64,000 nt of DNA from Rotaria socialis (taxonomy: Eukaryota > Rotifera > Eurotatoria > Philodinida > Philodinidae). Shown here piece by piece: positions 29,301 to 44,300 of the stretch (position 1 is its first letter; each line of letters opens with the position of its first letter). Below the pieces are notes generated by a model, which made no database searches, was not told where the DNA came from, and saw nothing but the letters and a program-made list of their open reading frames with translations. The translations under genes and the position numbers were made by a program. The stretch spans positions 118,030-182,029 of the forward strand of contig CAJNYU010003659.1 in NCBI GenBank assembly GCA_905331475.1, written 5' to 3'.

Positions 29301-32300
29301 ACAGAAACAAAAATAAATATCAACGAAACGTAGATATCATAATACGCATAGATATATAAATATATGTGTAGATTCTTACTGTTTGATTCCTTTCAATTCA
29401 AATAAATCCATTTCATATAAACTGATATTTATTAGAAATTTTAATAAAAATGTTAGTTGCTACTTTTTTGTTAAGACTTCTTATATTTACCTTTGTGTTA
29501 CGTTAACAGCAGCTTGTAAACGCGTTTGGCAACTTTCATATTCTTTTTTTAGTTTACTTTTTTTAACAGCTGCAGCATCAAAACGATTTTGTGCTTCCTC
29601 AAGTTCATTCATTAAGCGTGGTAAATCTTCTATTGTATATTTTGATATATCAACAATACGATGATCATTATCATTAACATCGGTATGAAGGCTTGCTTCC
29701 ATCATTTTCAAACGTTGAATCTATAAGATCACAAGAAATTTTACTTTTGTATTTAATTCCAAGAACAAAAAAAAAAACGAAGAAATTCTTTTAACACACT
29801 TCATTTTCTTTTTCTAATTGTTTTTGTTCAGCTTCTAATAAATCTTGTTTAATTTTTTCAACTTTTTGTTTTGCTAAACGCAATGGTTGACATAATTTTG
29901 TATATTCTATAACAGCAATTACATAATGGACAAGTCCCGCTGCTTCTTCAGATGCATAACGCGCAGTAGCTATTGTTATACGATTTTCTTGTGAAGCAGT
30001 ACTACGTGAGGCGGCAACATGAAAATCTAGTTGTTAGAGGAAATTTATTTTTGAAAATCAATTCCTGAAAAAAAGAACAAACTTTTGGCATTTTCTAATA
30101 GAAGACCTTCACCCGTTATTCCTTCTGATACTCCATCTCGGCCTTTTGCAATATAGGATTCAACAGCTAAAAAGATGATAATAATAATGAAAATGAAAAT
30201 GAAATTAATTTATCTCTTTTTCAATAAATGAATTTAATTTTACCAGTAGCAATATCAAGACTAAGCCCATCTTGCCAATTTATTCCATGTAACATATCCA
30301 CAAATCTACCTGAATCAGCCATTAATGTTGTATATTGTTTCCATTGATTACGATCAAGGCGTTCAGCTTGCGTTCTTCCTGTTCCTTTAATATGAAAAAG
30401 AAATTAGTAAACTAATTTAATGTACAAGAAGTCAATAAACCTTTCTCTTTTTCTTGATCTTTAACTTCAAATTTAACAGCCGGTTTTCGTCCAATCAGTG
30501 TTAAAACTACATTCAACAATTAAATAATTACAAAAGGGAAAAAAAGATCTTTTACTCATTTCCATAATTTGTCCAACGAGTACAGGCGGCGTTTGAAAGG
30601 CACGTATTCTTTCAATACATGATTTATCAACTTTATTCATCCAATATTCAACTTCCTTTCGTTTATTTGCTAGTCGTTCACGCCATTTGTCAACTTCACG
30701 TAATGATTCTTCATAATCTTCTTGCATTTTAACTTGACGAGATCTTAATGATTCTTCTTTCATTCGTTTAAAGTTTTCTTCGTATTCATCTGCTTCATCT
30801 AAAATTCGAAGAATACAAAACATTAACTCAAATAACAAGTGGCCAAAACAGAAAAATGTTTTTTACCGTCCATCAACCATTTTCTTTCTTCTTCAGGTAA
30901 TACAAAGTCATCTTTTTCGTCTCGATGAATATACCCAGGTAATGATCCAGGTAATGCATGCTTCGCTCTTAATTTCTCTAGGACCATTGATTTATAAATA
31001 ACTTCTTCTAAAAGTAATGCTGTTTCCGTTTCACTAGCTGAACATTTTTCTTTTAATTCTTGTATATAATTTTTCATTTGTTCAGCATCTTGCCGTGTTT
31101 TATTTAATGTACTTAAGACTTTACTTAATCTTATTATATCACGTTCACAAACAGCTGCTTTTGATGTAAATAAATACCAAAATGATTGCATAAACCGACG
31201 AAATGTGTCTGGCCCAACAAATGTATGTAATTGAGATGTTGATGATGATTTACCTGTACCATGACTTTTTATTTGTTCATACAAAAGTATTCGTGAATAT
31301 GGATAATTTGGTAATTCAACATCAATCATTTTGCTCTCTTTTGCTTCTTTATGCAGATTCTTTTTTGATACAACATGTTCTTTTGATGTTCCAGCTCCAG
31401 TTGTAAATGAAGAATTTAGATTTGGTGCATTTTCACGAACGATTATTGTTCGATCCGTTGAACCAACAAATGATATTTGACGGCATTCATTTAGCATATA
31501 ATAATGAATATCACATAAACAACGAGATAAACGTTGACGAATGTCATCTGAAAGAAATGTATCATGTGATGATAGAAAAAACGAAGATTCAACTTGAAGA
31601 GCTGATGGTGACCAATTTTTAACCCAATAGATTTGAGTGTTTTTAAGTAAACCGGGATATTCACTAAATTAAAATATTATGAATCAAGTTTTGCTGGATT
31701 TTAAAGAAAAAAACTAAAAATCGATAACTTACGTCGGTATATGGCCATGAAGTTCACTATGTGCTGGTAAAGTAATAGCAATATGAAGATTTTGACGAAT
31801 TCTTGAGAGAAAATATCGTCGTGGGTCAGCTATAACAACTGTTGATAAATTTTGATCTCGTTTGTATGCATTTATTACTGCCTGAAAAGATTAAGAAGAA
31901 AAAATTTATCTTAAATTAAATTAAATTTTTCTTGTTTAACAAACCAATCTAAACTTCTCGCGATACATATTCAGCGTATAAATATAGTGGAGCGAAACTT
32001 AGTGATACTGATGGTTAATTAGGAAAAAAATTCACTTTTCAGTATTATGTTAACGAAGACAGGAATAACGACTTAACTTGATTATGATGAAATCAATCAA
32101 GATATCTCAAAATCTACATCCAAAAACAAATGATAGTTCCAACCTCTTTTGGTCCATGATACCTATAAGCATTGACCAATGAACTGCCAAGTAATCGTTT
32201 TTTTTTGTGTATCAAATAATTCTATGAAATCTGTTTGATTGAGGATATTCGAAACATTACCTTTTTACTAGTACATATCAAGAATTGTTTTGATGCTTTA

Positions 32301-35300
32301 GATTATTTTGAAGGTCTTATTAGTTCAATAAAGAATGATTCTTAATGTTAAATTGACTAAATTACTAAATAGGTTTTCTTCATGCAATGCGTTGAAAAAA
32401 TGAATATGTACAAGTAAGAGAAATTACACCTTATCAGTATCGATATGATGAGACGACTGTTAGTAGAATATCTGGCCAAGATTCTATTATATCCTGATAT
32501 CACAATACTTTTGTAAATATCTTATTGCAAACTATCATTATATTTACCACAAAAGATTTTATAGAAATAAACTAATTGTAATTTTTCTTAATTTCAAAAC
32601 GAAGAATAATTTCCATCCATGAATAAAATATTGAAACGTAGGCGATAGTTAGTCATATTTCCTTTTGACAATAAATGATTGCAAAAAGAAAAATCACAAA
32701 CCTGATAAAGTCCATCAAGTTCATCTTTACTAAATAGATGAGGACATTCATAGCTTGTTAATAACGAAGAAATAGTATCGATTATATCTTTTTCACGTAA
32801 ATGTTTGTGCTAAATATTAAAAGCATTCTATAATCAGAATTTATTTTATTTTCAATTTCTTACTGTCAGTAAAATTCCAATATGTCGTCCTTCAACAGCT
32901 GTTGTTCTAATAACACCTCTTAAACTATCATAAAATGAACTCTTCGTTGAATAGTCAATAGCATGTTCTTGAATTTCAGCTAAATAAAATGCTAATCGAA
33001 CTAATTTTGATAAATGAGAACCAATGGTACCAATAACAAATAAATTGCTCCTATAATATATATTAATGTTTCTAACAAATTGCTTTTATACGATTAGTAA
33101 ACTTACAATGATGAATGAGATACAACTCGATGCATACGTATTATATGCAAAGCTATGTTTTCTGAAACTGGTAAAGTAAATGTATGATGACCAAATTCTT
33201 CTCTATAACGCATTGCAACTTGTTCAATAGCTTTACGAAGTTGACTAATTGATTCAACAGGTTGAATTTGAATCTAAAATGAATGAAACGATAAGTTTTT
33301 CTTTGTTTTTTTTTCCTAAATAATGAGTTTTTATACTTTAATTTCTTTAATGATAAGTGAATTGAGTGGACGTTCATAACTTCTTCCTTCAAGAGGAAAT
33401 GTAAAATAAAGATGATCGCTTTCATTTTTATCCCAATTAAATGCCTATTTAAAAATAAGAAAAATAAATTATAAATTATTCTTTAAAACTGAATTTGAAA
33501 AAAAAGTAAAAATTAAGTCAATTACATTTCGGAAAATTTCATTTATTGTATCATTAAACCAATATTGATCGATTTCTCGAACAATTTGATCATGAATAAT
33601 TCTATACAGTTCATGTTTAAGAAAAGGTGCTACGAATGTTGTTTGATTTCTTGCTTGTACATCAATATTTCTTAAACTTTGTATTGCTATTATAATATGA
33701 CGCAGTGAAAATAGATAATGTTCACGTCCAGATATTGGACTTGGTTGAAGAACACGTTGAATACGTTGAAGTGTTTCAGTTAAAACGTCAACAATTTTTG
33801 ATGAAATATCTTGATTTATTGGAGTTTTACCATATGCCATCATATTAACCTTAAATTTTAATTTAAATCCGTTAGAAAACTAAAATGAGAAAAATAGACA
33901 AATAATTTTAATATTTACATCAATGACACTTGTTAGAATTTGACGTAGATTTGTTCCAGATATTGTTGGTAAATTAATTATCGCAAAATGACGCTAAGAA
34001 AAACTGCAAGATTGTAATGATAGAATAAATCGATTTTTATTTACCAGTAATCGAGGATGAAGTGTCATTAATGATTGATCACCAGCTGATGGTATTGTAA
34101 CGGTAGCAAATATTGAAAAATCATCAATTATTCTTGTTTCATACGGCTTCTGTTGTGTTATAAATTGATGATGATCAACAAGCGTTCGAAGAAACTTTTA
34201 AATTAAATAACGTTATATATAAACTCTGCTTTTTCAGAAAACTTAAAATATTACTTCAGGAGCATTTTTAAACTTTTCTGATCCACTCATTGTCGATGCT
34301 TGTAAATCATCAATAAATAAACAAAGTTTTTTTGCCAATGGAGCACCATATGTAAAACCTTGTCGATGAACAACATTAGCTTCGATAAATTTTTGTAAGT
34401 CAACTGAATTTGTTGCTTTTGAAAAATTTAGACGCGTTGCCATAAAATGTGCTTGATCTAAATTAAATTTAGCGTACAACTTTTCGTCATCACCCGTTTG
34501 GAAACAAACCTAATCCACCAAGAAATGTGTCTAATAAAAATGATTTACATGAACCACTTGTACCAGTAAGTAAGACATTAACTTGTGCCAATGAAGCATA
34601 TTTAAGAAAGTATTGCGCACGAGCTAAATCAACTGTTTGTAGAAGTACATTGCCAAAAATATCAATACGATCTTGAATATTTTCATTAAGTTCATCAACT
34701 CTAAAATATGAAAAAAATATTTTTATAAGAAAAAAAATAAAATAACCGCTTGAATGTATATAATGAATTACTTAGCTGTCCATAAATCCCATTCACATGC
34801 TTCATCAACATAATAATCAAATACAGATATTTCTCTATCATCATCGGGCAAAACTGTAACTAAGGTTTTTAATAAATCGGAATAACGTTTTTGTTCATCA
34901 GCACTAAGCACAGCTTTAAGAACAAATGTTAAACTGAATATAAAAAACCGTTCAACATGAATATTAGTTGTAACATGAGTACTATCACGTAATATAGCGT
35001 CTAATAAACGAAGACTAACAGAAAATAAGCTCATTTCAGAATAAAAATTGGATCTAAATGAGAAACACAAAAAAGTTTTCATTTTTTCAAATTAAACTAT
35101 TCGCAAAATATTTGTTTGGATTGTATTTTACTTTGAACATTCTTCTTTAAGAAACAACATTATTGGATCCATTATTTTATCAAAACAAGTTTGAAGACAC
35201 TAAAACAAAACATGAAATAAAAATGGAGTGACTTTTATTTGAAATTCTTTTTTTTTTACTTCAACTTCCAATGGGCGTCGATCCTTAAGCCAAGCACCTG

Positions 35301-38300
35301 TAATAATTCTCCAATCAATAACAGATTTATCAAAGTAAATAACAGTCTGTGGAAAAAAAGAAAATTGAAGTTTAAAAACTAAAAGAAAAAGAATAGAGAT
35401 TTACTGAATTCGCAATAAAAGATGGTGAAGCATCAGTTAATGATAATGTCTCGAACATAAATTTTACTTGATCAAGTAAAAATAATTTATCTCCATTACG
35501 TATTTGTAATGATGATCGTTTTTCTAATATGGATGGTACTAAATCAGCCCATGTTCGACTCACTATACCATCAAAACAAATCCAACTTGTATGACAATTC
35601 TATGGATATGAGTTATTTTAATTTATTAAGAAAGAAAAAAGAAAAGAAAATCAAGAACTTACTCGATTAGCTTTACGTAACATTGATGTAAGAATACCAT
35701 CTTGCCAATCATTAGCCAATGTATGATAACCAAGTAAAACATTTTCTGATTCAACCGCTAATGGATTAATTCTAAATTATTAGAATTTGATGAATAAATT
35801 TTTCGTTTTCAAGAAAATAATTTACCGATAGAGTTTATGAGTTTGTGCAGTAATTTCTTGTGTATAACTTGCTTCCTGTGGACCTAATGATGTTTTCTGT
35901 TGTTGACTAGATGTTTGTAATTGTTGTTGTTGCTGCATTTGTGTTAATACATCAATCATTAATTTAGCTGCACTTGATTTACCACTATGAGTTGATCCGC
36001 ATAAAACCATATCTAAATCGAATAAATGTAATTGTTACGTATTCATAGGAAAACACGAACTCACTTTTTGCAACATTTGCTGCATGAACCATTTGCATAC
36101 ATTTTCCAATCCAAACCTTTTTTGGTATAAAATCATGATCTGATGCTTTATCACTTATGGTTTTTTCGAGTGTAACACTAGTCGTATTTAACGATGCCAT
36201 TTTCGATTCATCTCGTCCAACAAATATTTCAAGTACAAATATTCGAAAAGTTTTCCCATACTACAAGAAGAAAATCATTCTTATTTTAACTTTGAAGAAA
36301 AAATCGAAATAAATATTCTACATCAGGATTTAGTCGAGCACCGATAACATCAATAAATGCTTGAGCTATTAATAATTGATCCGATTTGACACCAGTATAA
36401 GAACTTGTTTTCATCGTTAAAGGACGTTTAGCATCTAGACAGTAAAAAAAACCCACAAAATACAATGATTATTATGAAAGTATAAAATTATTAAATATGA
36501 GTACCATCGATTTTCTGTCCGCTTGATGCCATACTATTTGGTCTTGAATTAGCAGGTTTTTTTAGATTATTTACATATTGAAGTAAATCAACAAAAGATG
36601 TTACAGAAATAATCGAACGTTGATCAATCGGTCTAAATTATTTTCTCTTTTGTTGTTGTTTTTGAAAGAATAATTAAAATCAATTAAAAACTTACAAATA
36701 TAACCGAATTATTTCATAGAGAAGAGAAATTTTTTCAGCAATAACATTTGGGTTTTTGAAGTTATATTCGAAACATTTTATGCGAAAAATTTGATCAACT
36801 TCGGGCTTAACGATTGAAACAATACGAAAACGAGATCGAATTTCAGATAATAAAATAGAATGGTTGTCATGGTTTGAATTAACAGCAAAAGGATTACGTG
36901 TTGCAATTATACCAACAGATACTCGTATAGGAATCTTCAAGAATATATATAGATATATAGATATATAGATAAAATAAATAGAATGATCTTTACAAACCTC
37001 TTTGCTTTCTGAAATAATTGTTGCAGATGCATTATTTGCTCGAAGAGCATCGGAAATTAAGGTTATATATTCAGCAAGTGGAGATAAAACATTCACTGGT
37101 AGAGTATGAATATTATTAAAAATACCCCAACAACCATCCTAAATTATTCAAAATATAATATTATTATTTTTATTTACACAAGAAGTATAAACTGACTGAT
37201 ACTAATCCAGTTGTAAACATGCAAGCAGCTAATGCATCAACATGTTGAGAACATTCGAATGTAGCAACGAATCGACCAAGAAAACGAGCCAAACTCTGTA
37301 TAATAATAATAATAAAAAATGAACGAAGTAATCGTTAAAAAACAAAGGAATCATTTCTACGAAAATAATACCATGATTGTATATTTTTTTCCAACAGCTG
37401 TATTTCCTTGTACAATAACAGGTCGTTTAAAAGATAAAGCAAGCCATACACCAAGAAAACATTTTTCTGTTGCTGGTGTAATACATAATGTTTGATGAAT
37501 TCCATAAAACTCATTTCCATAAGGAAATGCATCATCTAATACTTGCATACGAACCGGCTCAGCAAAGATATTTGATGATGTTAAACTTCCATCGATAGAT
37601 TTAACTTCGGATCCTGTAGAAGATGTTTGTGGATAAACTCGAAAACATCGTCGCCAATCAAAATCTTTTTGGCTTATTTCACGTCGACGTGAACTAAGTG
37701 CATCGAAATTATCGCGTAAAAATGCTGCTAGCTTTTCATATAAAGAAAAAAGAAAAAAGAGAAAGAGAAATTCAGTTGCAAAATAAAATGAATACTATTT
37801 AATGAATATTACCGAAAGGAGTCCTTCTAAACGTAATTTATGTATGGGCAAAACTGGTTGTGCTGGTGTTTTCCATTGCAAACGTGATAATGTCGATGGT
37901 ATTTTTTGTATTAATGATGTAAAACGTTTTGACGCTGTATTTAATCCCTTTCGATCATTTCTACATTCAATAATACCTTGTTCAACTTCACGAGTCCATC
38001 CATACAATAATCCTACTAATGATACTTGACATGTATACTAGATAAAAGAAAAACAAAGTTATATAAATTTCTTTATCAATCTACGAAATACTTTAGCAAC
38101 AAGTTCTTCATATGGTAAACCATTATCAAGATCTTTAATACATGAAGAAATATCTGTTCGAATTGTTTCAGCAACAGCGTCTTGTAAACGACTAATCCAT
38201 TGATCAACAGATTTTTGTAGTGGTATAGGACGACATAATGACATACATTCACCATCATCACTCATGACTTGTATAATATCTTGTTGATTTATAACAACAA

Positions 38301-41300
38301 ATTCACCATGAGAACGAGATTCACTTGTTGCAGTTGTCTAATCAAAGTGAGGAAAAGAAAAAGAAAAAGAAATTAATAGATAAACAAACCAGAATTCAAA
38401 TTATCATTGACACCATTTATAGAAAACTTACCCGTCGTTCTTCATCAATTTTCGATTGATCCATATTGTTAACAGATAATCTAAGATCACGAATTCCATT
38501 AAATATCGATTGAAATTGTTGTTTTACATAATAAACAGTATCTTGTCGACTGAGTAATAATATTAACGTGCGATTAGTAAGAAAATAAAGACGTGGACAT
38601 ATCTGACGTTTTCGATCCAAATATAATGATATTGATTTGTTACATATTTCTAATTCTTTTTGCATTTCTTTTAATATACCCTTCTTTGGTGGCTCACTTA
38701 AACAGCATTGTAAAACATTACGAATTTCAGATGATTGCCGTTGAGTTTTTAACCACGTCTTATCAACACGTACGAATCGTTTAGATTCTAATGATATATC
38801 TTTTCCAGCTGATGGATTATTGAATATATTTTCAGCACCTAACCACATATCTTGAACTTCAAGCCAAAGTTCAAGAATTTCACCTATAGCTTTTAATTTT
38901 TCAGACCATGATGCTACTTCTTCACGCATAGGCTCAATAAAACGTGTTGTTAACATTTGAGCAAGTCTAAAATAATAATTTGTTTTTTTTTCGTCCTACG
39001 CACAAAAAAGCAAGTATATGTATAATAGAAATAACTTACGTTTCTTCACCATCTTCTAAATGTTCAAGCAAATTTTCAACATAACGTTTTTCTAATAGAA
39101 TTAAACCATAATCTTTATAGGGTTCAAAATTAAGTATTTGTTCAGTCCATTCTTCTTCGATGCTACGCATTTTTATTTCCAATTCAAGTTCTTTTTGTGC
39201 CGAAAAGCAAATAGCAGAAATTTCGTTTTGATACTTATCCAATGATATATCTAATAAATCGTTTAATTTAAATACAGTTGATTCTAATTGAAATGAGCAT
39301 CCTGTTATTTGCATTACTTTTAACCAATGACGGCTACGAATTTCTCGAGCATTTAACATAAATAATAATGGTAACAATTGAAGATATTTTTTTAAATGGC
39401 CTTCTAAATCAAAATACGCTGTCCAAATACGTTCTTGTAATTTTGATGGTAAATCACAAAATTCTGCCCAGAGTTGATTAAGTTCACTTTTACTTTGATT
39501 TAAATCAACATCAGACCAGAGCGTTGCGCGAAAAGTTGTATCAAATGCAATTAACTTTTTATATAATATATAAAGTTGGTCAAGTAATAGCAGCTCCTAT
39601 AAAATAATAATCGATGATAAAACCAAATGAAAAAAAAAACTAATTCAATGAATAATCGACGAAATTAATAAGTATATAGATAAAAGCAAGCGTAGCTAAG
39701 CATGCATTTTTATTTATCGTAATTCTCACCTATTTTCAACTTTCTCCTAAAAATATTCGATTGTATACTTTCGTTACTGTTTGTTCCTTGCAATGTTATT
39801 ATCATAAACTAAGAATTGAACAGTATAAACTTACTTCTCCGGTTTTATCTAATTCAGGAAATTGTTTTGGTTGTAAACTAAATAAAGTTGATATTGAATT
39901 TAGTGTTTGTTTACGTCGATGCATAATTTTATATTGTCCTTGAAAATCTTTTAAGCGTTTAGCTGCTTCTAATGGTCCTAAATCTGGTACATTAGGTCCT
40001 TCGACATCGAATGAATTTCGAAATCGAATAACTTCAACAACAAATGATTTAACTTGTTTATCTAATTCTTGTTCTAATTGTTGCCGACGCTCTTGTAATA
40101 ATTGTCTTCGTACGCGATCTGCATTTGACATTAATTCTGACCATTTATCTCGCAATTGTGAACATTCTTGAAGTTCATCACGTGGAATTGGAATATTATA
40201 CGTTTTATCAAGAAGTATATAAGTTGTTTCAATTGGTAAATAAATTGAACTAAAAGATAAAGAAAAAAAAATCAAATTAAGTAGAAAAACGAATGTGATT
40301 TTATCTTACTCAATTTTATTTTCCATTTCACTTAATTCTTCTAATAGAATTAAAGCTTCATCTAATTGTTCAAGTGTCGATACATCATCATTAAATCTTA
40401 ATTGAACTTGTTGTCGATAAGCAACAACTTGATCAAGTTCAGACTTAGCAAATCTATGTAACAATTTAGCATATTGAGTTTTCCAACTGAATACAAATGT
40501 TTTCAATGAATTTAAAATTGGAATTGTTTCAACACAAATACAACCAATTTGAATTTCATGTGGTAATATATTAAGACGTCCTTCAATTTGTGACAAGCGT
40601 TGAAGTTCATTTTGTAAATAGTTACGAACTTCTATCGATGGAATAACATCAGGATCAACAGTTATCGTATAATCATCACCATTATCATCTTGTTGATTAA
40701 CTGTTTGATATTGCAATTGAGAATCGTCACGCCACAGAAAATCAAATGTACGAATATACTGTACAGCACTTTGAGATGTACGCGCTACATCTGTATCAAT
40801 TGATGATAAACGATTAATTAAATTAGATAAATGAGCATCTGCTTGAATTGTTAATGATAAACGAACGGCAGTCTCATTGTCGAAACCAGCAGATTCTAGA
40901 AGATTAATTATTTTAGAACATTATTTTAAATGTGAATATACAATAGATAGAAAAGCTACGACAAGAAAACTTTCATATCAAATACGATATACATATATTT
41001 AGTATTTTGTCGTATTTCAACATAGAAAATACGCTACGCAAAAATTGTTGTTCATTCATATTTCCGAATCCACTAGTATTAATATATCTTTCGTTTGTCA
41101 ATATACATCGATGAAAAATTGTTCATGATCATCAAATTAATATGATACATAAAATGGGTACAAAAAGATAAAAATATTAACAGTAATCCCAGTTATACTC
41201 GAAGAGGTAAGTCTGTTTTTTTTAGGCATTTTGAAAACAGGAAAACTTTTACTTGAATACCATTAACAGTCACTGTCTTTAACTATGAAATGTTATCTCT

Positions 41301-44300
41301 TTTATATTATTATTGTGTAATTTTCTATGGGATTAATCACAATTGATTAAAGTCACTTTAGTCGTTCTCTGTCGTCTTATATTAAAAACAATTATCTTTT
41401 AATGTTTATTATTAATTACTAATTGATGGTACTTCTTCATGGATAACATCGAAATAAATGGAATACATGATAACAGAAACCAAATGATGCTTTAACTAAA
41501 TTCTTATAGACAAAAATATTCTTACGACTAATTTGTTTTTCACAGCCAATAATCGCATAAGCAATGTCACAAATACGTTCTTGACAAAATTTTAATTGTG
41601 GATCAATAATTATTTCGGGTATAGCATATTGCATAGTACAACTAATTCTATATTACAAAGAATAGAAATGTATATGATAGAATGATAATAAAAATGAAAT
41701 TATTATATATATATATACCTGATTCGTTGTGTATCAATATGAACTATTTCTTCGTCGCTATCTTGTCCTTCAAATAAAAATCGAATTAATTTCGTTTGAT
41801 CAATTAAATATTTTGTTTCGCTAATAGAAAGTAAATCAATGTAAGTCATTAATGTTCGTTCAATTATTCTTCGTATACAATGATTCATTTTATCATGATA
41901 GTATCGAATAAATGCCATCATAGCTTCGTTTGTAACGGCAGGTGTTGCTGTTTTTGCTCTTCGTGTTGACGACGTTGATGAACGTGATTTTTGTCCAGTC
42001 ATATTTAATTTTAACATATCTTCAACTTCTTGAAATGTTTGTTGAATTTGATTTAATTTTTCACCAATTAGTATTGACTGTTCATTTAAATGTAAACGCA
42101 TATTTTCAACAAATTCTGTTGGTGACCATAATTTTGAGCGAACATAATCAATTGAAAATAAAAGACACGAAGAGCTCATTAATTCATTATCGAGTATGTC
42201 ATCGATTTTTTTTGCTATTAATGTATTTATATTCGATATGGATGCTTCAAAACGATCCAACGCACGATGAACTTTAGCTATATACGCATCTATGTTAAGA
42301 CTCGACCATGTTAATGTATGTAAACCGGGTTCAAATGCGCGATAAACTTGCGACAAGTAAGTAGTAAACAGAGGATAAAATGGTGAATAAATGCGAGATT
42401 GTAAATCTCGAAAACGTGAGAGAAGATCTTCGAGTAGAGATTTGTAATGTTTAAATGTTTGTTCCTATGATAGAACGAAAATATTAAGTCAAAAGTTTTA
42501 TTATTTATTTCTACTAAAATTTGTTTCTCTCATCCAGTTTTTTATGATTTTTTTAAATTAAAATATACTATTGTTGCTTCAAGTTTTGCAAAACGGTTAA
42601 ACCGTTTTTTTTTATTAGCTAGTCTATTAGCTGATGAAGACAAATATCATTTTTAGAAATTGATTACGTTAATGGCGTGAATTGTAAACAAATGATCTTA
42701 CTTATGAAAAAGAAAGAGCATGGTTTTGCCTCAATCTTTCGAAAGTATTTTGATAAAGAAAAACTAATCTTCATTATCCTATCAAATAAAGCCGACAGGG
42801 AAAATAATTTTACGCGTAGAAATGTGCGCTTTTTAAGTTTTCAAAAAGAAAAACTTGATGAACTGAAACAAAGAGTCTAGATTTAATAGACACTGCAATG
42901 TACTGTTTGACAAAAGTAAAAATAATTTTTTTATACCGTCTTTTCAGCATTAAAAAACGATTAATCTCATCCTTTTCTGATGAGCTAATCAATAAGAGAA
43001 TGATTATGGCATTCGATTTTACAAAAAGAAATACATCTGATTTTACACAACACAATAGTGACTTTCTACTTCGGATTATAAATAAAACCGAGTATTATTA
43101 TTAGTAAAAAACAGTATGGCATTGCTTCCGGTGAATTTTGAAAGAGAAAACTATTCTGAAACTGGTAATTATATTCAATATTGATTTGATGAAATAATTT
43201 AAAACCAATTGAATAAAAAAGTGCCTTGAATCATATTTTCTTTGAATTTTACAAAGTAATATTCCATTGTTTCAATTATAAGGTGCCGTTTTTGTACATA
43301 CAACTAAAACTATTTCACTTACAAATCAGACTTTTCATACTTGTAATTCTGTTTCGAAAATTTCATCATTACAGATGATTTATTCTGTTATCAAAAAAAT
43401 ATTCATTCTTGTATTTACATACGGATATATATATTGGAATATTTCAAAGAATCAATTATTTTTAAAACTGTGAAAACCAACTCATAAATGATTGACATAG
43501 CTGAATTCTTATACGCAATTATTCTAAAAAATGAAACTATATACATATAGTGTTAGTGAATGTACTGTGCTCCATTAGTCGTATGTAGCAGAACTATTTG
43601 GTTACTTCAGTATCGTAAGTTAAAGTGGTTTAGTTTTTCACAGATCTAGCCGATTTACTATAGGATAAAAAGATGATAAGAAAAAAGCAGTTATGAATCG
43701 TTTGAGAAGTTTTGCAATAATGACTACATCTATCTGGTACATGTTAATTCAATTAATCTTGACTGTCGAATAAAATCTTGTCTAAAGCATCGTTCATCAT
43801 TAGGAATAATCTTTTCAACAATGGAATCTGCTCGGTTCCAACAAGTAAAACACAAACTTAACTCATACTTAGAAACTGTTTTCAAATTCACTAAATATAA
43901 TAATACTAATGATTAATTAAGTAAACAAACAAAATACCTTTTGCATGCAAATATACGCTGCTTTGGGAATATCAACATCAAGTCGTTTAAACCATTTAAC
44001 TTCATCAAATATAGAAAATAATTCAATATTTGAATTTATTTCTATTCGTTTATGATTTTCTTCTTCATCATCAACTAAGCATAACAAATTAGCATTTAAA
44101 TGATCTTTCCATGCATCAATCTTTTCTTTCCATCGTGTTAATAACAATTGTTCATAGACAAGTAATGCTTTAGCTGTACGATTATAAAGTTTTGAGATTA
44201 TTGGAAAATTCCCTAATGTAACAATATGTCGATTTAATTTAAACACATCCATTGCTTGTTCAATTTTTGTTAATAGTGTACGTGACCAAGCAATAGCACC

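Noticed and set aside
42677-43104. Plus-strand frames of 67 and 68 codons
   Set aside because: They lie in a dynein intron, are Lys/Ile/Phe-rich and have no splice context; chance frames in AT-rich DNA.
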